DNA of 51,200 nucleotides from Sphingomonadales bacterium (GCA_027485485.1 JAIXQY010000076.1:1-51200); one strand, 5' to 3'. Shown: positions 35,570-43,777, counted from the first letter of the stretch. Numbers and translations: made by a program. Notes: a model not told the origin generated them from the sequence alone.

Positions 35570-36474
35570 TGTGCCGGATGCTGGGCTATATCGGCGCGCC
35601 GGTGCTGCTGGAGCATCTGGTGGTGCGGCCGGACAATGCGCTTTTGAACCAGACCACCGATGCGCAATTGCTCGCCATGCTCAACCTGGCCGGGTTCGGG
35701 CTGGCGGCGTGGAATGATGATCTCAACGATGCCCATCTGCCGCTCACCTTCCATTCCACCAATGTGGCGGTGTTCGATGCCAATTTGCGCGCGCTCGCCG
35801 CCCGGCTGAAGGTGCGCAGCCTGGTGGCGCATCTGCGCGGCGTGCCGCTGGACGGCAGCGCCACCATCAACCAGCAGAGCCTGCACCCGTTCCAGCTGGC
35901 CGGCAGCCCGCTGGTGCTGGCCCACAATGGCGATCTGGCCGAATTCGGCCGCATGCGCGCTGCCCTCTGGCCGCACATCAAGCCCGATGTGGCCAAAGCG
36001 ATGACCGCGCTGACCGACAGCGCCTTTCTGCATGCGCTGGTGCTCTCCAATGTCGATGATCCCGCCGGGCCGTTCACCGCCGAAGCCATATTCCGCGCCA
36101 TCACCGCCACCTTTGCCACCATTCGCCGGGTGCGCGCCGATCATGGCATCACCCGCTCCTCCTCGGTCAATCTTGTGGTCTCCGATGGCCGCGCGCTGGT
36201 CGCCACCCGCTTCACCTTCGATTTCGGCCGCTTCGAAAAGCCGCCGTTCCAGGGCGGCATCGAATTTCTCAGCCAGTGGTTCACCATCGGTGACCGCTAT
36301 GCCCTTGCCGATGGCGAATGGAAGATGACCGGCGGGCGCGGCGCGGGCACCCTCGTGGCCTCCGAACCCTTGACGCGCGATGTCTCCACCTGGGTGGAGG
36401 TGCCCGAATATGGCGCCCTGCTGGTGGACAGCGGCGAGGCGCCCCGGCGGCGGATCGAGATGATCGATTGTTGA
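35569..36474 (+). CDS. class II glutamine amidotransferase domain protein (EgtC/YafJ-like)
   Basis: The protein is 301 residues. It starts MCRMLGYIG, so Cys2 becomes the N-terminal nucleophile after Met removal. RSLVAHLRG, NQQSLHPFQL and LAHNGDLAEF supply the substrate-binding and oxyanion residues expected of the Ntn-type glutaminase fold. It is a stand-alone glutaminase domain, like YafJ and EgtC; EgtC activity (ergothioneine synthesis) would need EgtB and EgtD, which are not in this window. It is coupled to the dual-CNBD gene. Confidence 0.88.
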   Translation: MCRMLGYIGAPVLLEHLVVRPDNALLNQTTDAQLLAMLNLAGFGLAAWNDDLNDAHLPLTFHSTNVAVFDANLRALAARLKVRSLVAHLRGVPLDGSATINQQSLHPFQLAGSPLVLAHNGDLAEFGRMRAALWPHIKPDVAKAMTALTDSAFLHALVLSNVDDPAGPFTAEAIFRAITATFATIRRVRADHGITRSSSVNLVVSDGRALVATRFTFDFGRFEKPPFQGGIEFLSQWFTIGDRYALADGEWKMTGGRGAGTLVASEPLTRDVSTWVEVPEYGALLVDSGEAPRRRIEMIDC

Positions 36475-36508
36475 GGGCCAGACACCCAAGCTGATTCTCG
36501 GATGACTG

Positions 36509-36543
36509 TCATATTTTGGTAACCCTATAAGGTTAGTAGGGTT
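36509..36543 (+). promoter_or_regulatory. promoter-like sequence overlapped by an inverted repeat, before the GRDP-like gene
   Basis: TATAAG at 36526-36531 is a good -10 with TGACTG 17 bases upstream. AACCCTA (36521-36527) and TAGGGTT (36537-36543) form a perfect 7-base inverted repeat around it, and AACC (36521-36524) can alternatively pair with GGTT (36531-36534). The AGGG in the right arm is also the probable ribosome site for the ATG at 36548. It could be a repressor operator on DNA or an RNA hairpin that hides the ribosome site; the sequence alone does not decide. Confidence 0.45.
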
Positions 36544-36547
36544 TCAG

Positions 36548-37087
36548 ATGCAGACGGCTCAAGCCCAGTCATATCTCACAAATCCCCTCTGGGAACGCAT
36601 TGCGGCCCACATGATCGGCGGCGCTGCCGCGCAGTCCTTCACCCGCCGGCTGGCGCGCGAGAATCTGTGGAGCATGGCCTACGCCGAAGCGGTGGTGCAG
36701 GAATATCGGCGCTTCTGTTATCTGGCCTGCGTGAGCGGCGGCAAGATCACGCCATCGGATGCGGTGGATCAGGCCTGGCACCTGCACCTCACCCACAGCC
36801 GGGATTATTGGGAGCAGTTCTGCCCCGATGTGCTGCGCCGGTCGCTGCACCACGGGCCGAGCGACGGCACCGCTGCCGATGCCGCCCGCTTTGCCCGGCA
36901 ATATGCCGACACGCTCGCCCTTTATGCGGCCAGCTTCGGCCACGCCGCGCCGGCCAGCATCTGGCCGCTGCCGGATGATCGCTTTCAAACCGCTGGCGTC
37001 CGCATCGATGCCAATCAGTTTCTGCTTGTCCGCAAGAGCGCCCTGCCTGGCCGGCTGTTGCGGATGTTCGCCCGGCCGGGCCGTTGA
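36548..37087 (+). CDS. GRDP/DUF1399-like helical protein
   Basis: The protein is 179 residues, alpha-helical and without signal peptide. The diagnostic piece is SDAVDQAWHLHLTHSRDYW, which matches the D-x-x-W-H-x-H/x-L-x-x-x-x-Y-x-x motif of glycine-rich-domain-like (DUF1399) proteins of plants and bacteria. An earlier segment, VVQEYRRFCYLAC, also fits that family. The biochemical role is unknown. Ten bases later comes a tiny membrane protein with a Cys/Gly tail, and in my recollection similar proteins often neighbour TIGR04222-type Cys/Gly-rich membrane proteins, so they may work as a pair. Confidence 0.72.
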   Translation: MQTAQAQSYLTNPLWERIAAHMIGGAAAQSFTRRLARENLWSMAYAEAVVQEYRRFCYLACVSGGKITPSDAVDQAWHLHLTHSRDYWEQFCPDVLRRSLHHGPSDGTAADAARFARQYADTLALYAASFGHAAPASIWPLPDDRFQTAGVRIDANQFLLVRKSALPGRLLRMFARPGR

Positions 37088-37097
37088 GGAGACTTGG

Positions 37098-37304
37098 ATG
37101 GAGTTTGTGACCGGTATTGTCATTCTGATCGTCATCCCGCTCGCGCTTTGGGCACGACAGCAGGTGGATGCCGCCGCCCACACCCGTCGCCGCGCCGAGG
37201 CGGATGGCGGTGTGGATGTCATCATCGATCCCGCCAGTTGCCACGGCGGCGATGCGGATGGCGGCAGCGGCTGTGGGGGTGGTTGCGGCGGCTGTGGCGG
37301 TTGA
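37098..37304 (+). CDS. 68-residue membrane microprotein with Cys/Gly-rich tail
   Basis: One N-terminal helix (MEFVTGIVILIVIPLALWA) is followed by a charged linker and a tail with CHGGDADGGSGCGGGCGGCGG-type composition, ending CGGGCGGCGG. The five cysteines are spaced among glycines, as in TIGR04222-like tails that may bind metal or form disulfides. AGGAG lies 7 bases before the ATG, an excellent ribosome site, which makes this short frame convincing. It lies 10 bases after the GRDP-like gene and is almost certainly co-transcribed with it. Confidence 0.75.
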   Translation: MEFVTGIVILIVIPLALWARQQVDAAAHTRRRAEADGGVDVIIDPASCHGGDADGGSGCGGGCGGCGG

Positions 37305-37317
37305 GGCCCCCTTGCCC

Positions 37318-37342
37318 CTGAACAATCTCAACCCTTGTTCAG
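37318..37342. terminator. hairpin between convergent genes
   Basis: CTGAACAA (37318-37325) pairs perfectly with TTGTTCAG (37335-37342). The aldo/keto reductase stop codon lies in the loop. There is no clear T-run on either strand, so it is at best a weak bidirectional terminator. Confidence 0.35.
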
Positions 37343-38368
37343 GCCATATTTCATGATGCGGCCGTGGCGGCCTTCGCGGTCGCGCTCCAGCGTATAGACA
37401 TCGCCGGGCGGGCAGGGCGGCAGGGCGACGGCAATCGCGGCCCGATCCTCTGCCGAAAGGCGCAAGGCAGCGATGGCCAGCGTGTCGGCCAGATGGGCCG
37501 CGCTGCGGGCGCCGATGATGATGGCGGCAACGCCGGGCTGATCCAGCACCCAGCGCGCGGCGACGGCGGAGAGCGGCACAGCGTGCGCGGCGGCGATGCC
37601 GGCCAGCACGCCGAGCAGTGCCTGAAACCTATCCCAGCCGCCGCATTCCTCGATGATCAGGCGATATTTGATCAGGCTGCGGTTGGTCAGCGTCTCGGCC
37701 GGGTCGGCCACGCCCAGCCAGCGCTCTGCCAGGAAACCGCCGGCCAGCGCGCCATAGCAGATGATGCCGGTGCCGCTGGCCGCCGCCGTGGCGGTGAAGG
37801 CGCCCGCCGGCCGGCGGTCGAGCAGCGAATACTGCACCTGGATGCTGGCCAGCGGCACCCCGCCGGCCGCGAATTGCGCCAGATGCGGGGCATCGAAATT
37901 GGTGCCGGCGATATGGGCGATGCGGCCATCGGCCTGCAGCCTTTGCAGATGATGCAGCGCCGCCAGCGGATCGCCCTGACCATAGTCCCACCAGTGGAAC
38001 TGCACCAGATCGAGTCGATCCATGCCCAGCCGGGCGCGGGAGCGATCGATGATGGCTTCGACATCGGTGAAGGACAGGCTGCCCAGCTTGTCCAGATCGG
38101 GCACGAACTTGGTGTGGACCTTCAGCCTGGTCAGTGCCTCGGCCCCGCGTGCGTTCAGCAGATGGCGGCGGAAATCGCCGATCATCGCCTCGACCCCGGT
38201 ATAGATATCGGCGCAATCCAGCGTGGTGATGCCGGCATCGAAAAAGGCCAGAAAGCCATCGTTCAGGCTGTCCCGCTCCACCGGGCCATGATCGCCGGCC
38301 AGTTGCCAGCCGCCGCGGATCAGGCGGGACATCTCGTGGCCGGGGGCCAGTACAGTGCGTTCGATCAT
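37328..38368 (-). CDS. aldo/keto reductase
   Basis: The protein is 346 residues and of the AKR superfamily (TIM barrel, NADPH-dependent). Visible family residues are Asp and Tyr in TTLDCADIYTGVEAMIG, Lys in VHTKFVP, DLVQFHWWDY in place of the usual H-x-x motif, AGTNFDAPHL, and VQYSLLDRRP. The C-terminal cofactor segment PGVAAIIIGARSAAHLADTL is typical. The substrate is unknown. The start at 38368 overlaps the TIGR04076 stop (ATGA); the upstream extension to 38629 is a frame through that gene and is rejected. Confidence 0.9.
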   Translation of the reverse strand: MIERTVLAPGHEMSRLIRGGWQLAGDHGPVERDSLNDGFLAFFDAGITTLDCADIYTGVEAMIGDFRRHLLNARGAEALTRLKVHTKFVPDLDKLGSLSFTDVEAIIDRSRARLGMDRLDLVQFHWWDYGQGDPLAALHHLQRLQADGRIAHIAGTNFDAPHLAQFAAGGVPLASIQVQYSLLDRRPAGAFTATAAASGTGIICYGALAGGFLAERWLGVADPAETLTNRSLIKYRLIIEECGGWDRFQALLGVLAGIAAAHAVPLSAVAARWVLDQPGVAAIIIGARSAAHLADTLAIAALRLSAEDRAAIAVALPPCPPGDVYTLERDREGRHGRIMKYGLNKG

Positions 38369-38697
38369 GGCTTCACCGTGGCAGTGGTGTCGGCCCGGCG
38401 AAAAATCCGCTTGCCCAGCCGGGTGATGCGCAGGCGCGATGGGCAATTGGGATCGGGGCAGGCGATTTCGGCGTCGCTGTCCATCCAGTCGTTGGGGTGG
38501 GTGGCGCGCTGCTTGGCGGCGAGCAAAGGCAGCACCGCGGCCAGCGAATAGATCGAAAAGCCCTGGCCCGGCGGCAGGTGCAGCAACTCCCCGCGCAGCT
38601 CGAACCAGTCGCCGGGGCTGGCATTGCACCAGAGTTTGGCGCCGGGCGGGGCGATCACCTCCACCTTCAGGTCATAGAGTTCAAATTCATTGCTCAT
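38365..38697 (-). CDS. TIGR04076 family protein
   Basis: The protein is 110 residues, small and soluble. It starts MSNEFELYDLKVEVI, and has G-LWC-ASPGDWFELRGELLHLPPGQGFSIYSLAAVLPLLAAKQR in broad outline, with a late CPDPNCPSRLRITR containing two Cys. This order (Cys in the first third, a G-x-F/I-Y-x-L-A centre, late Cys pair, then R-I-x-R) fits TIGR04076, a family of unknown function often found near oxidoreductases. Its stop overlaps the reductase start, so the pair is probably co-translated. Confidence 0.78.
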   Translation of the reverse strand: MSNEFELYDLKVEVIAPPGAKLWCNASPGDWFELRGELLHLPPGQGFSIYSLAAVLPLLAAKQRATHPNDWMDSDAEIACPDPNCPSRLRITRLGKRIFRRADTTATVKP

Positions 38698-38808
38698 GCC
38701 GCCGCTTGTGCCCGAACTTGGCGGGCGGTGCCAGTGGTGCGGCCCTCTTGCCCTTGGCCGGCTTCGCGCTGATACTCGGCCAAAACTTGCTCCAGGGGGG
38801 AGAATGTC

Positions 38809-39660
38809 ATGGCCAGTGTGATCAGCCGCAGCAGCCTGCAGATCAAGCCGCTGACGCCGGCGATCGGGGCGGAGATTTTCGGGATCGATCTGGCCGCGCC
38901 CGATGTGGCCGATCATGTCCCGGCGATCCGCTCGGCGCTGCTGGCGCACAAGGTGATCTTCTTCCGCGATCAGCACATCAGTGCCGCCCAGCATATCGCC
39001 TTCGCCCGCCACTTCGGCGATCTGGAAATCCACCCGGCCACGCCGAAGGACCAGCCCGATCCCGAGATCCTGCGCATCGCCCACGGGCCGGACAGCCGGG
39101 GCACGGAAAACGCCTGGCATAGCGATGTGACCTGGCGCGAACGGCCGTCGTTGGGCTCGATCCTGCGCGCCATCGAAGTGCCGCCCGTGGGCGGCGACAC
39201 GCTGTTTGCCGACATGCATCTGGCCTTCCTGTCGCTTAGCCCTCAGATGCAGCGCATCGCCCGCGGGCTGAATGCGGTGCACGATATCGCCCGGGTGTTT
39301 GCCGGCCGGTTGGGCAAGACCGCCGACGATCTGCGCGCCAAATATCCGCCGCGAACCCATCCGGTGGTGCGCACCCATCCCGAAACCGGCGCGCCCACGC
39401 TGTTTGTCAACACCGCCTTCACCAGCCATATCGAAGGCCTGAGCGCGGCGGAGAGCGCGACACTGTTGGCGCATCTCTATGCCACCGCGTCCAACCCCGA
39501 AATCCAGTGCCGCTTCCGCTGGCAGGCCGGCAGCATCGCCTTCTGGGACAATCGCGCCAGCCAGCATTTCGCCGCCAGCGATTATTTCCCCGCCCGCCGC
39601 GTGATGGAGCGGGTGACGATTGCGGGCTGCAAACCCTTCCACGATGCGGCACGCGGATGA
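38809..39660 (+). CDS. TauD/TfdA family Fe(II)/2-oxoglutarate dioxygenase
   Basis: The protein is 283 residues. The iron ligands are His104 and Asp106 (AWHSDVTW) and His253 (SQHFAASDY); the 2-oxoglutarate Arg lies in the closing RRVMERVTI. VIFFRDQHISAAQHIAFARHFG is the family's N-terminal helix region. It likely hydroxylates a small organic acid such as a sulfonate, aryloxyalkanoate or another; no neighbouring sulfonate transporter supports taurine. The start has a GGGGGAGA stretch upstream. It overlaps the next gene by ATGA, suggesting a two-step pathway with that flavoprotein. Confidence 0.9.
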   Translation: MASVISRSSLQIKPLTPAIGAEIFGIDLAAPDVADHVPAIRSALLAHKVIFFRDQHISAAQHIAFARHFGDLEIHPATPKDQPDPEILRIAHGPDSRGTENAWHSDVTWRERPSLGSILRAIEVPPVGGDTLFADMHLAFLSLSPQMQRIARGLNAVHDIARVFAGRLGKTADDLRAKYPPRTHPVVRTHPETGAPTLFVNTAFTSHIEGLSAAESATLLAHLYATASNPEIQCRFRWQAGSIAFWDNRASQHFAASDYFPARRVMERVTIAGCKPFHDAARG

Positions 39661-41639
39661 GCCGGCCGTTGAGCGATCGCCAGCTTGGCATGGACCGGGC
39701 GATCACGCGCCGGGATTTTGTCGGCGGCGTGGCGGTGGCAATCGGCGCGGCCGGGGCTGGCGCGCCGGCTGCGGCGGCCTTGGGGGCCGCACCGTCGGGG
39801 CTCGCTGCCCAGGATGAATCCTATCCACCGTCCCGCACCGGCCTGCGCGGCAGCCATGATGGCGCTTATGAGCCGGCGCATGCGTTGCGCGATGGCACGC
39901 TGAAACTGGGCGATGCCAGCGATACGGGCGAGGCCCATGATCTGGTCATCGTCGGCGGCGGCCTCTCCGGGCTGGCGGCGGCGCATTATTATCGCAAGGC
40001 GGTGGGGCCGGGCGCGCGCATCCTGATCCTCGACAATCATGATGATTTCGGCGGCCATGCCAAGCGCAACGAATATCTGGTCGATGGCAAATTGGTCGTC
40101 ATCAACGGCGGCACGCTCAACATCGAATCGCCGGAGCGGTACAACCAATGGTCGCGCGAACTGCTCGATGATCTGGGCGTCGATCTGGCGCGCTACACGC
40201 GGAATCAGGACCCCGGCCAGCTTTATGCCTCATTGGGCCTGAAACGCGGCTGGTTCTTTGAGAAGGAGCGGTGGGGCGCCGATCGGCTGGCGGTGGCGCC
40301 GGCGGGGCAGGGCGGCCGCGCCTTCTCGCCGGAGTTTCTGGCCACGACGCCATTGTCAGCCAAGGCGCGCGCCGATCTGCTGCGGCTGGTGGCGCCGGAT
40401 CAGCCGGATTATCTCGTCGGCATGAGCGTGACGGCCAAGAAGGACTGGCTCGCCCGCCACAGTTTCGAGGATTATTATCGCACGAAGGTCGGTATCGACC
40501 CACAGGCCATGCATTTCTTCCTGAGCATGGGCCGCGCCAGCTTCTGCGTCGGCGCCGATGCCACCCCGGCGCTGTTCGCCTGGGTGCAAGGCTATCCCGG
40601 CTTTTCCGGCCTGGGCCTGGGCGCGGTGCCCGATGGCCTGTTTGCCGATCTGCCCGGCGGGCATCATGGCCGCCAGCGTGAGGGCAAAGGCAGCATCCAC
40701 TTCCCCGATGGCAATGCCACGCTGGCGCGGCTGCTGGTGGCCTCACTGGTGCCGGCGGCAACGCTCGCGCGCACGCAGGAGGAGATGGCGACGGCGCGTA
40801 TCGATTATGGCGCGCTCGACCGGGCGGAGAATGTGGTGCGCATCCGCCTGTCGAGCCTGGTGCTGAATGTCGCGCATGATGGCGATGCGCGCACGGCGGA
40901 GAGCGCGCTTGTGCGCTACATGCAGGGCGGCCAACTGAAACAGGTGCGGGGCAAGGCGGTGATCCTGGCCTGCTGGAACGAGGTGATCCCGCACATCATG
41001 CCCGAACTGCCCGCGGCGCAGAAGGAGGCGCTGCGCTATGGCACCAAGGGGCCGCTGGTCTACACCAATGTCGTGCTCAGGAACTGGCGGGCGTTTCAGC
41101 GGCTGGGCGTGCATCATTTCAACTGCCCAACGATGTTTCACGACACGGTGGCGCTCACCGAGGCGGCGAGCCTGGGCGGCCTGGCCCATGCCCGCAGCCC
41201 GGACGAACCGATTGCGCTGCACCTGACGCAATTCCCCGCCAGCCCCGGCCTGCCGCGCCGCGATCAGCACAAGATCGGCCGCGCCACCCTGCTCGCCACC
41301 AGCTTCGAAACCTTCGAGCGCGAGACACGCCGCCAGTTGCAACGGCTGCTCGGCCCCGGCGGCTTCGATGCCGCGCGCGACATCGCCGCCATCACGGTGA
41401 ACCGCTGGCCGCACGGCTACAGCTACACTTACAACAGCCTCACCGATCCGGTGGAGTGGGTCTATTCGCAAAGCCCCAACCGCCCCTGCGTCATCGGCCG
41501 ACAGCCGTATGGCCTGATCGCCATCGCCAACGCCGACGCTGCGGCGAGCCCACACACGGACGCGGCGTTTCTGGAAGCGCACCGGGCGGTGAGTGAGGTT
41601 GTGGAGCGGATGACGTTTTCGTTTGTGGTGCGGGGGTAA
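39657..41639 (+). CDS. Tat-exported FAD amine oxidoreductase, spermidine-dehydrogenase-like
   Basis: The protein is 660 residues. The N-terminus has a twin-arginine signal (ITRRDFVGGVAVAIGAAG) followed by an Ala-rich stretch. The FAD site is LVIVGGGLSGLAAAHYY, then ILILDNHDDFGGHAKRNEYLV, a wording characteristic of SpdH-type spermidine dehydrogenases. The end, RPCVIGRQPYGLIAIANADA, holds the second FAD-binding part. It probably oxidises an amine in the periplasm, feeding electrons to a carrier. Coupling to a cytosolic TauD-type enzyme is unusual, since the two would act in different compartments. The ATG at 39657 is chosen because the signal is complete from there. Confidence 0.88.
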   Translation: MSRPLSDRQLGMDRAITRRDFVGGVAVAIGAAGAGAPAAAALGAAPSGLAAQDESYPPSRTGLRGSHDGAYEPAHALRDGTLKLGDASDTGEAHDLVIVGGGLSGLAAAHYYRKAVGPGARILILDNHDDFGGHAKRNEYLVDGKLVVINGGTLNIESPERYNQWSRELLDDLGVDLARYTRNQDPGQLYASLGLKRGWFFEKERWGADRLAVAPAGQGGRAFSPEFLATTPLSAKARADLLRLVAPDQPDYLVGMSVTAKKDWLARHSFEDYYRTKVGIDPQAMHFFLSMGRASFCVGADATPALFAWVQGYPGFSGLGLGAVPDGLFADLPGGHHGRQREGKGSIHFPDGNATLARLLVASLVPAATLARTQEEMATARIDYGALDRAENVVRIRLSSLVLNVAHDGDARTAESALVRYMQGGQLKQVRGKAVILACWNEVIPHIMPELPAAQKEALRYGTKGPLVYTNVVLRNWRAFQRLGVHHFNCPTMFHDTVALTEAASLGGLAHARSPDEPIALHLTQFPASPGLPRRDQHKIGRATLLATSFETFERETRRQLQRLLGPGGFDAARDIAAITVNRWPHGYSYTYNSLTDPVEWVYSQSPNRPCVIGRQPYGLIAIANADAAASPHTDAAFLEAHRAVSEVVERMTFSFVVRG

Positions 41640-41760
41640 TTTTGGGGCCGGGCGCGTTCTGGCTGGGGGGTGGACAGAAAACTGATCTGAAGCAATAAAG
41701 TGTTCACTAAGTGTAAGCCTGTTACCGAAATCCGCGAAAAGTTAAATTCAGGGTGATCTG

Positions 41761-42162
41761 ATGATTCATAGAAACCTTCTAATTATTTTTTGTGCTCTGA
41801 TTTTTTCCGTGAGCGTAAAGGCCGATCAGATATACGAATGGAAATTAATGTTTGAACGGAAGACGCCAACCGGCAGCATAGCGAGTCGCCTTTCGGTACA
41901 AATTGACCCTACGATCATAAACAGTGAGATCAGGGAAGCGTGGACGGCGCTCGAACAGTACGAAAACAAGAAAACACCACTGAGTTATATTAAGTATCAG
42001 TTTCACTGTATTGGAGAATTAAAAATCCGTACTTTAGAAGGTCTGTGGATCGAGAGCGATAACAAACCAGGTATTGGCTCTCGATTTGATGAAAAATGGA
42101 ATACAACGCCAAGTGCAGTTGAAATGAGCCTGATGTTGTATGTTTGTGGCGTTCAAAAATAG
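41761..42162 (+). CDS. small secreted protein, surface-adhesin E-like, low GC
   Basis: The protein is 133 residues. A signal peptide (NLLIIFCALIFSVSVKA) is followed by about 110 residues. A tyrosine/tryptophan-containing strand region, a Cys in QFHCIGELKIRTLEG, an EMSLMLYVCG end with a second Cys, and the general length resemble surface-adhesin E-like domains; the match is weak. AGGG lies 9 bases before ATG 41761. Base composition is much more AT-rich than the neighbours, suggesting transfer from another genome. It stands alone. Confidence 0.6.
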   Translation: MIHRNLLIIFCALIFSVSVKADQIYEWKLMFERKTPTGSIASRLSVQIDPTIINSEIREAWTALEQYENKKTPLSYIKYQFHCIGELKIRTLEGLWIESDNKPGIGSRFDEKWNTTPSAVEMSLMLYVCGVQK

Positions 42163-42401
42163 AAAATCCGAGAGTCCAGTGATAATAGATAATTCCGGGG
42201 ACATGATAGTAAATCGACTATGCGCTGCTCTGAGGCCGTTAGCTCGTTAAGGCGCCTGTTGCCTCGGTCAAGCACGGATTCTATCAGAAAGATCACAATT
42301 CGATCGAGAATTTAGTATATTGTACTTGGTATCCAGAATTTCAAGCCGGGCGCCTGGCTTGGGCGGACCGTTGATCAACCGAATTTGCAGGTATTATATC
42401 A
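42163..42401. other. low-GC intergenic patch with possible mobile-element remnant
   Basis: No gene is seen. AATTCCGGGGACA (42191-42203), followed by an AT-rich A/T/G stretch, resembles a word often seen at the edges of REP-associated tyrosine transposase loci. This is a comparison from memory and no transposase is present. The second half is AT-rich and could hold the promoter of the HEPN-like gene. Confidence 0.3.
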
Positions 42402-42989
42402 ATGATGGGGCAAGATGCGGAGTTTGATGAAGGCAGTGGCGACCTGCTATCGCCACTGACAGAAACAGATTTTCTCGCATTATTGCTTCGCGATTTGCAT
42501 GACGATTTATTGGGCCGAATTACGCGGCTGCGTTATCTATCGGATCAAGCAGGGACGTTGGGACCGAGCGGCACAATGCTATTTGGCGGAACGGCATCCT
42601 ACACCGTTTTTTCGGAAGCGCGGTCATCGTTCATCAACGGCAATTATGCTGCAACTGTAATCCTGTGTCAGGCATTAGTAGAGAACCTGCTGGCTGGCGT
42701 CCTGCGCATGGATGGCACCGATCTGCCTAAACGGATCACTTTCGCCGAAACCCTGCGCCGATGCGAGGAGAAGGGTTACATCACCAGTAACGAGAAGGGC
42801 GATTTGGACAGGCTAACACACCTCCGGAACCCGCTCACTCATCATCGCGATTTTTCCGACCCGTCGCACATCGACCGTCGGGCAATGAATGAGCGAGAGC
42901 ACTACCAGTCGATTCTCGAGAAGGACGCATTTTTCAGTATCGCAATCATGATGCGCCTACTTTCCAAGCACCCTTTCCGCGTAGGCTAG
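42402..42989 (+). CDS. HEPN-like domain protein, accessory
   Basis: The protein is 195 residues, helical and soluble. The fold-defining piece is LRNPLTHHRD (residues 141-150), where R142 and H147 form an R-x4-H pair, the RNase-type motif of HEPN domains. The preceding helices include a cluster of residues of the form SYTVFSEARSSFINGNYAATVILCQALVENLLA, here only as a description of an aromatic-poor helix. HEPN proteins occur in toxin-antitoxin and defence systems, but others are inactive. No partner antitoxin (MNT-type) is visible. ATG 42402 or 42405 is the start. GC content is below that of the flanking genes. Confidence 0.6.
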   Translation: MMGQDAEFDEGSGDLLSPLTETDFLALLLRDLHDDLLGRITRLRYLSDQAGTLGPSGTMLFGGTASYTVFSEARSSFINGNYAATVILCQALVENLLAGVLRMDGTDLPKRITFAETLRRCEEKGYITSNEKGDLDRLTHLRNPLTHHRDFSDPSHIDRRAMNEREHYQSILEKDAFFSIAIMMRLLSKHPFRVG

Positions 42990-43096
42990 GATGCATGTAA
43001 CTCCGGTAACGTTAAAGCAATTCTGGCAAGGTTTGGCGACACTTTACCCAATACCGCGATCAAGCTGAACAAGTTAGCCGCCGCCATAAGGGCAAC

Positions 43097-43741
43097 TCAA
43101 CGCTGACGCCACACGGTCCAGTTGGTCGGGCAGGCCTTCACCGGCTGAGGCTTCGACTGCGGTCCCTCCACGGTCCAGCAATCCTCGAAGATCGAGCAAT
43201 AGCAGGCGCGCACCTTGATCTGCTCGCGCACCGCATCGAGCCGATCGACCATGCCGGCGTTGGCGGGCACGGCGGGCAGGCTCATGAACAGCACTTCCTC
43301 GCCGGGGCGCAGGGCGACGTTGACGATCGGCGAGGTGCGCAGCTGCATCTCCTGGCCCTTCCGATATCCACAGCAGGCACCAAGCAGTTCGACCGCCGAC
43401 CGCATCGGCCGGCCGGCAAAGCTGATCTCCACCGGGCCGACAAGTGCCGGCCCCAGGCCGTTGTTGCGGAAATAGAGGCTGATCAGGCGCTCGCCATCGC
43501 CAGTGTAGTTTCCGGTCTGATAGGCCACGAACGGCCAGGCCGCCGCTTGCTGCATGCGCTGCGTGGCGCCGGCCTGGATGAAGGTGCCATAGGCCACCAC
43601 CAGCGAGATCAGCAGAGCGGGCACGCCGACAACGAAATGCCCGACCATCGCGAACGGCAGCCAGCGCGCGATGCGCCGCATGGCTGGCGTGTCGAGCAGG
43701 CGATCGGCGGCGATCGGTGGTTCGGGCGGGTCAATTTGCAT
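43097..43741 (-). CDS. single-pass membrane protein of unknown function
   Basis: The protein is 214 residues. A short soluble N-terminus (MQIDPPEPPIAADRLL) precedes one membrane helix at about residues 29-51 (FAMVGHFVVGVPALLISLVV). The remaining 160 residues look like a periplasmic beta domain with Cys pairs at GACCGY, ACYCSIFEDCW and KACPTNWTVW, so disulfides are likely. I do not recognise a family. The start at 43741 is the last Met before the membrane helix; longer frames upstream run into the next region. It is divergent from the ribosomal cluster. Confidence 0.75.
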   Translation of the reverse strand: MQIDPPEPPIAADRLLDTPAMRRIARWLPFAMVGHFVVGVPALLISLVVAYGTFIQAGATQRMQQAAAWPFVAYQTGNYTGDGERLISLYFRNNGLGPALVGPVEISFAGRPMRSAVELLGACCGYRKGQEMQLRTSPIVNVALRPGEEVLFMSLPAVPANAGMVDRLDAVREQIKVRACYCSIFEDCWTVEGPQSKPQPVKACPTNWTVWRQR

Positions 43742-43777
43742 GGCGTGCAGCCTAGCGTCTGGCCTTGTCGCGGCGCC

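Noticed and set aside
38365-39642. Long minus-strand frame covering the TauD gene region
   Set aside because: Only its last 110 codons (from 38697) are a real gene; the remainder is antisense to the dioxygenase.
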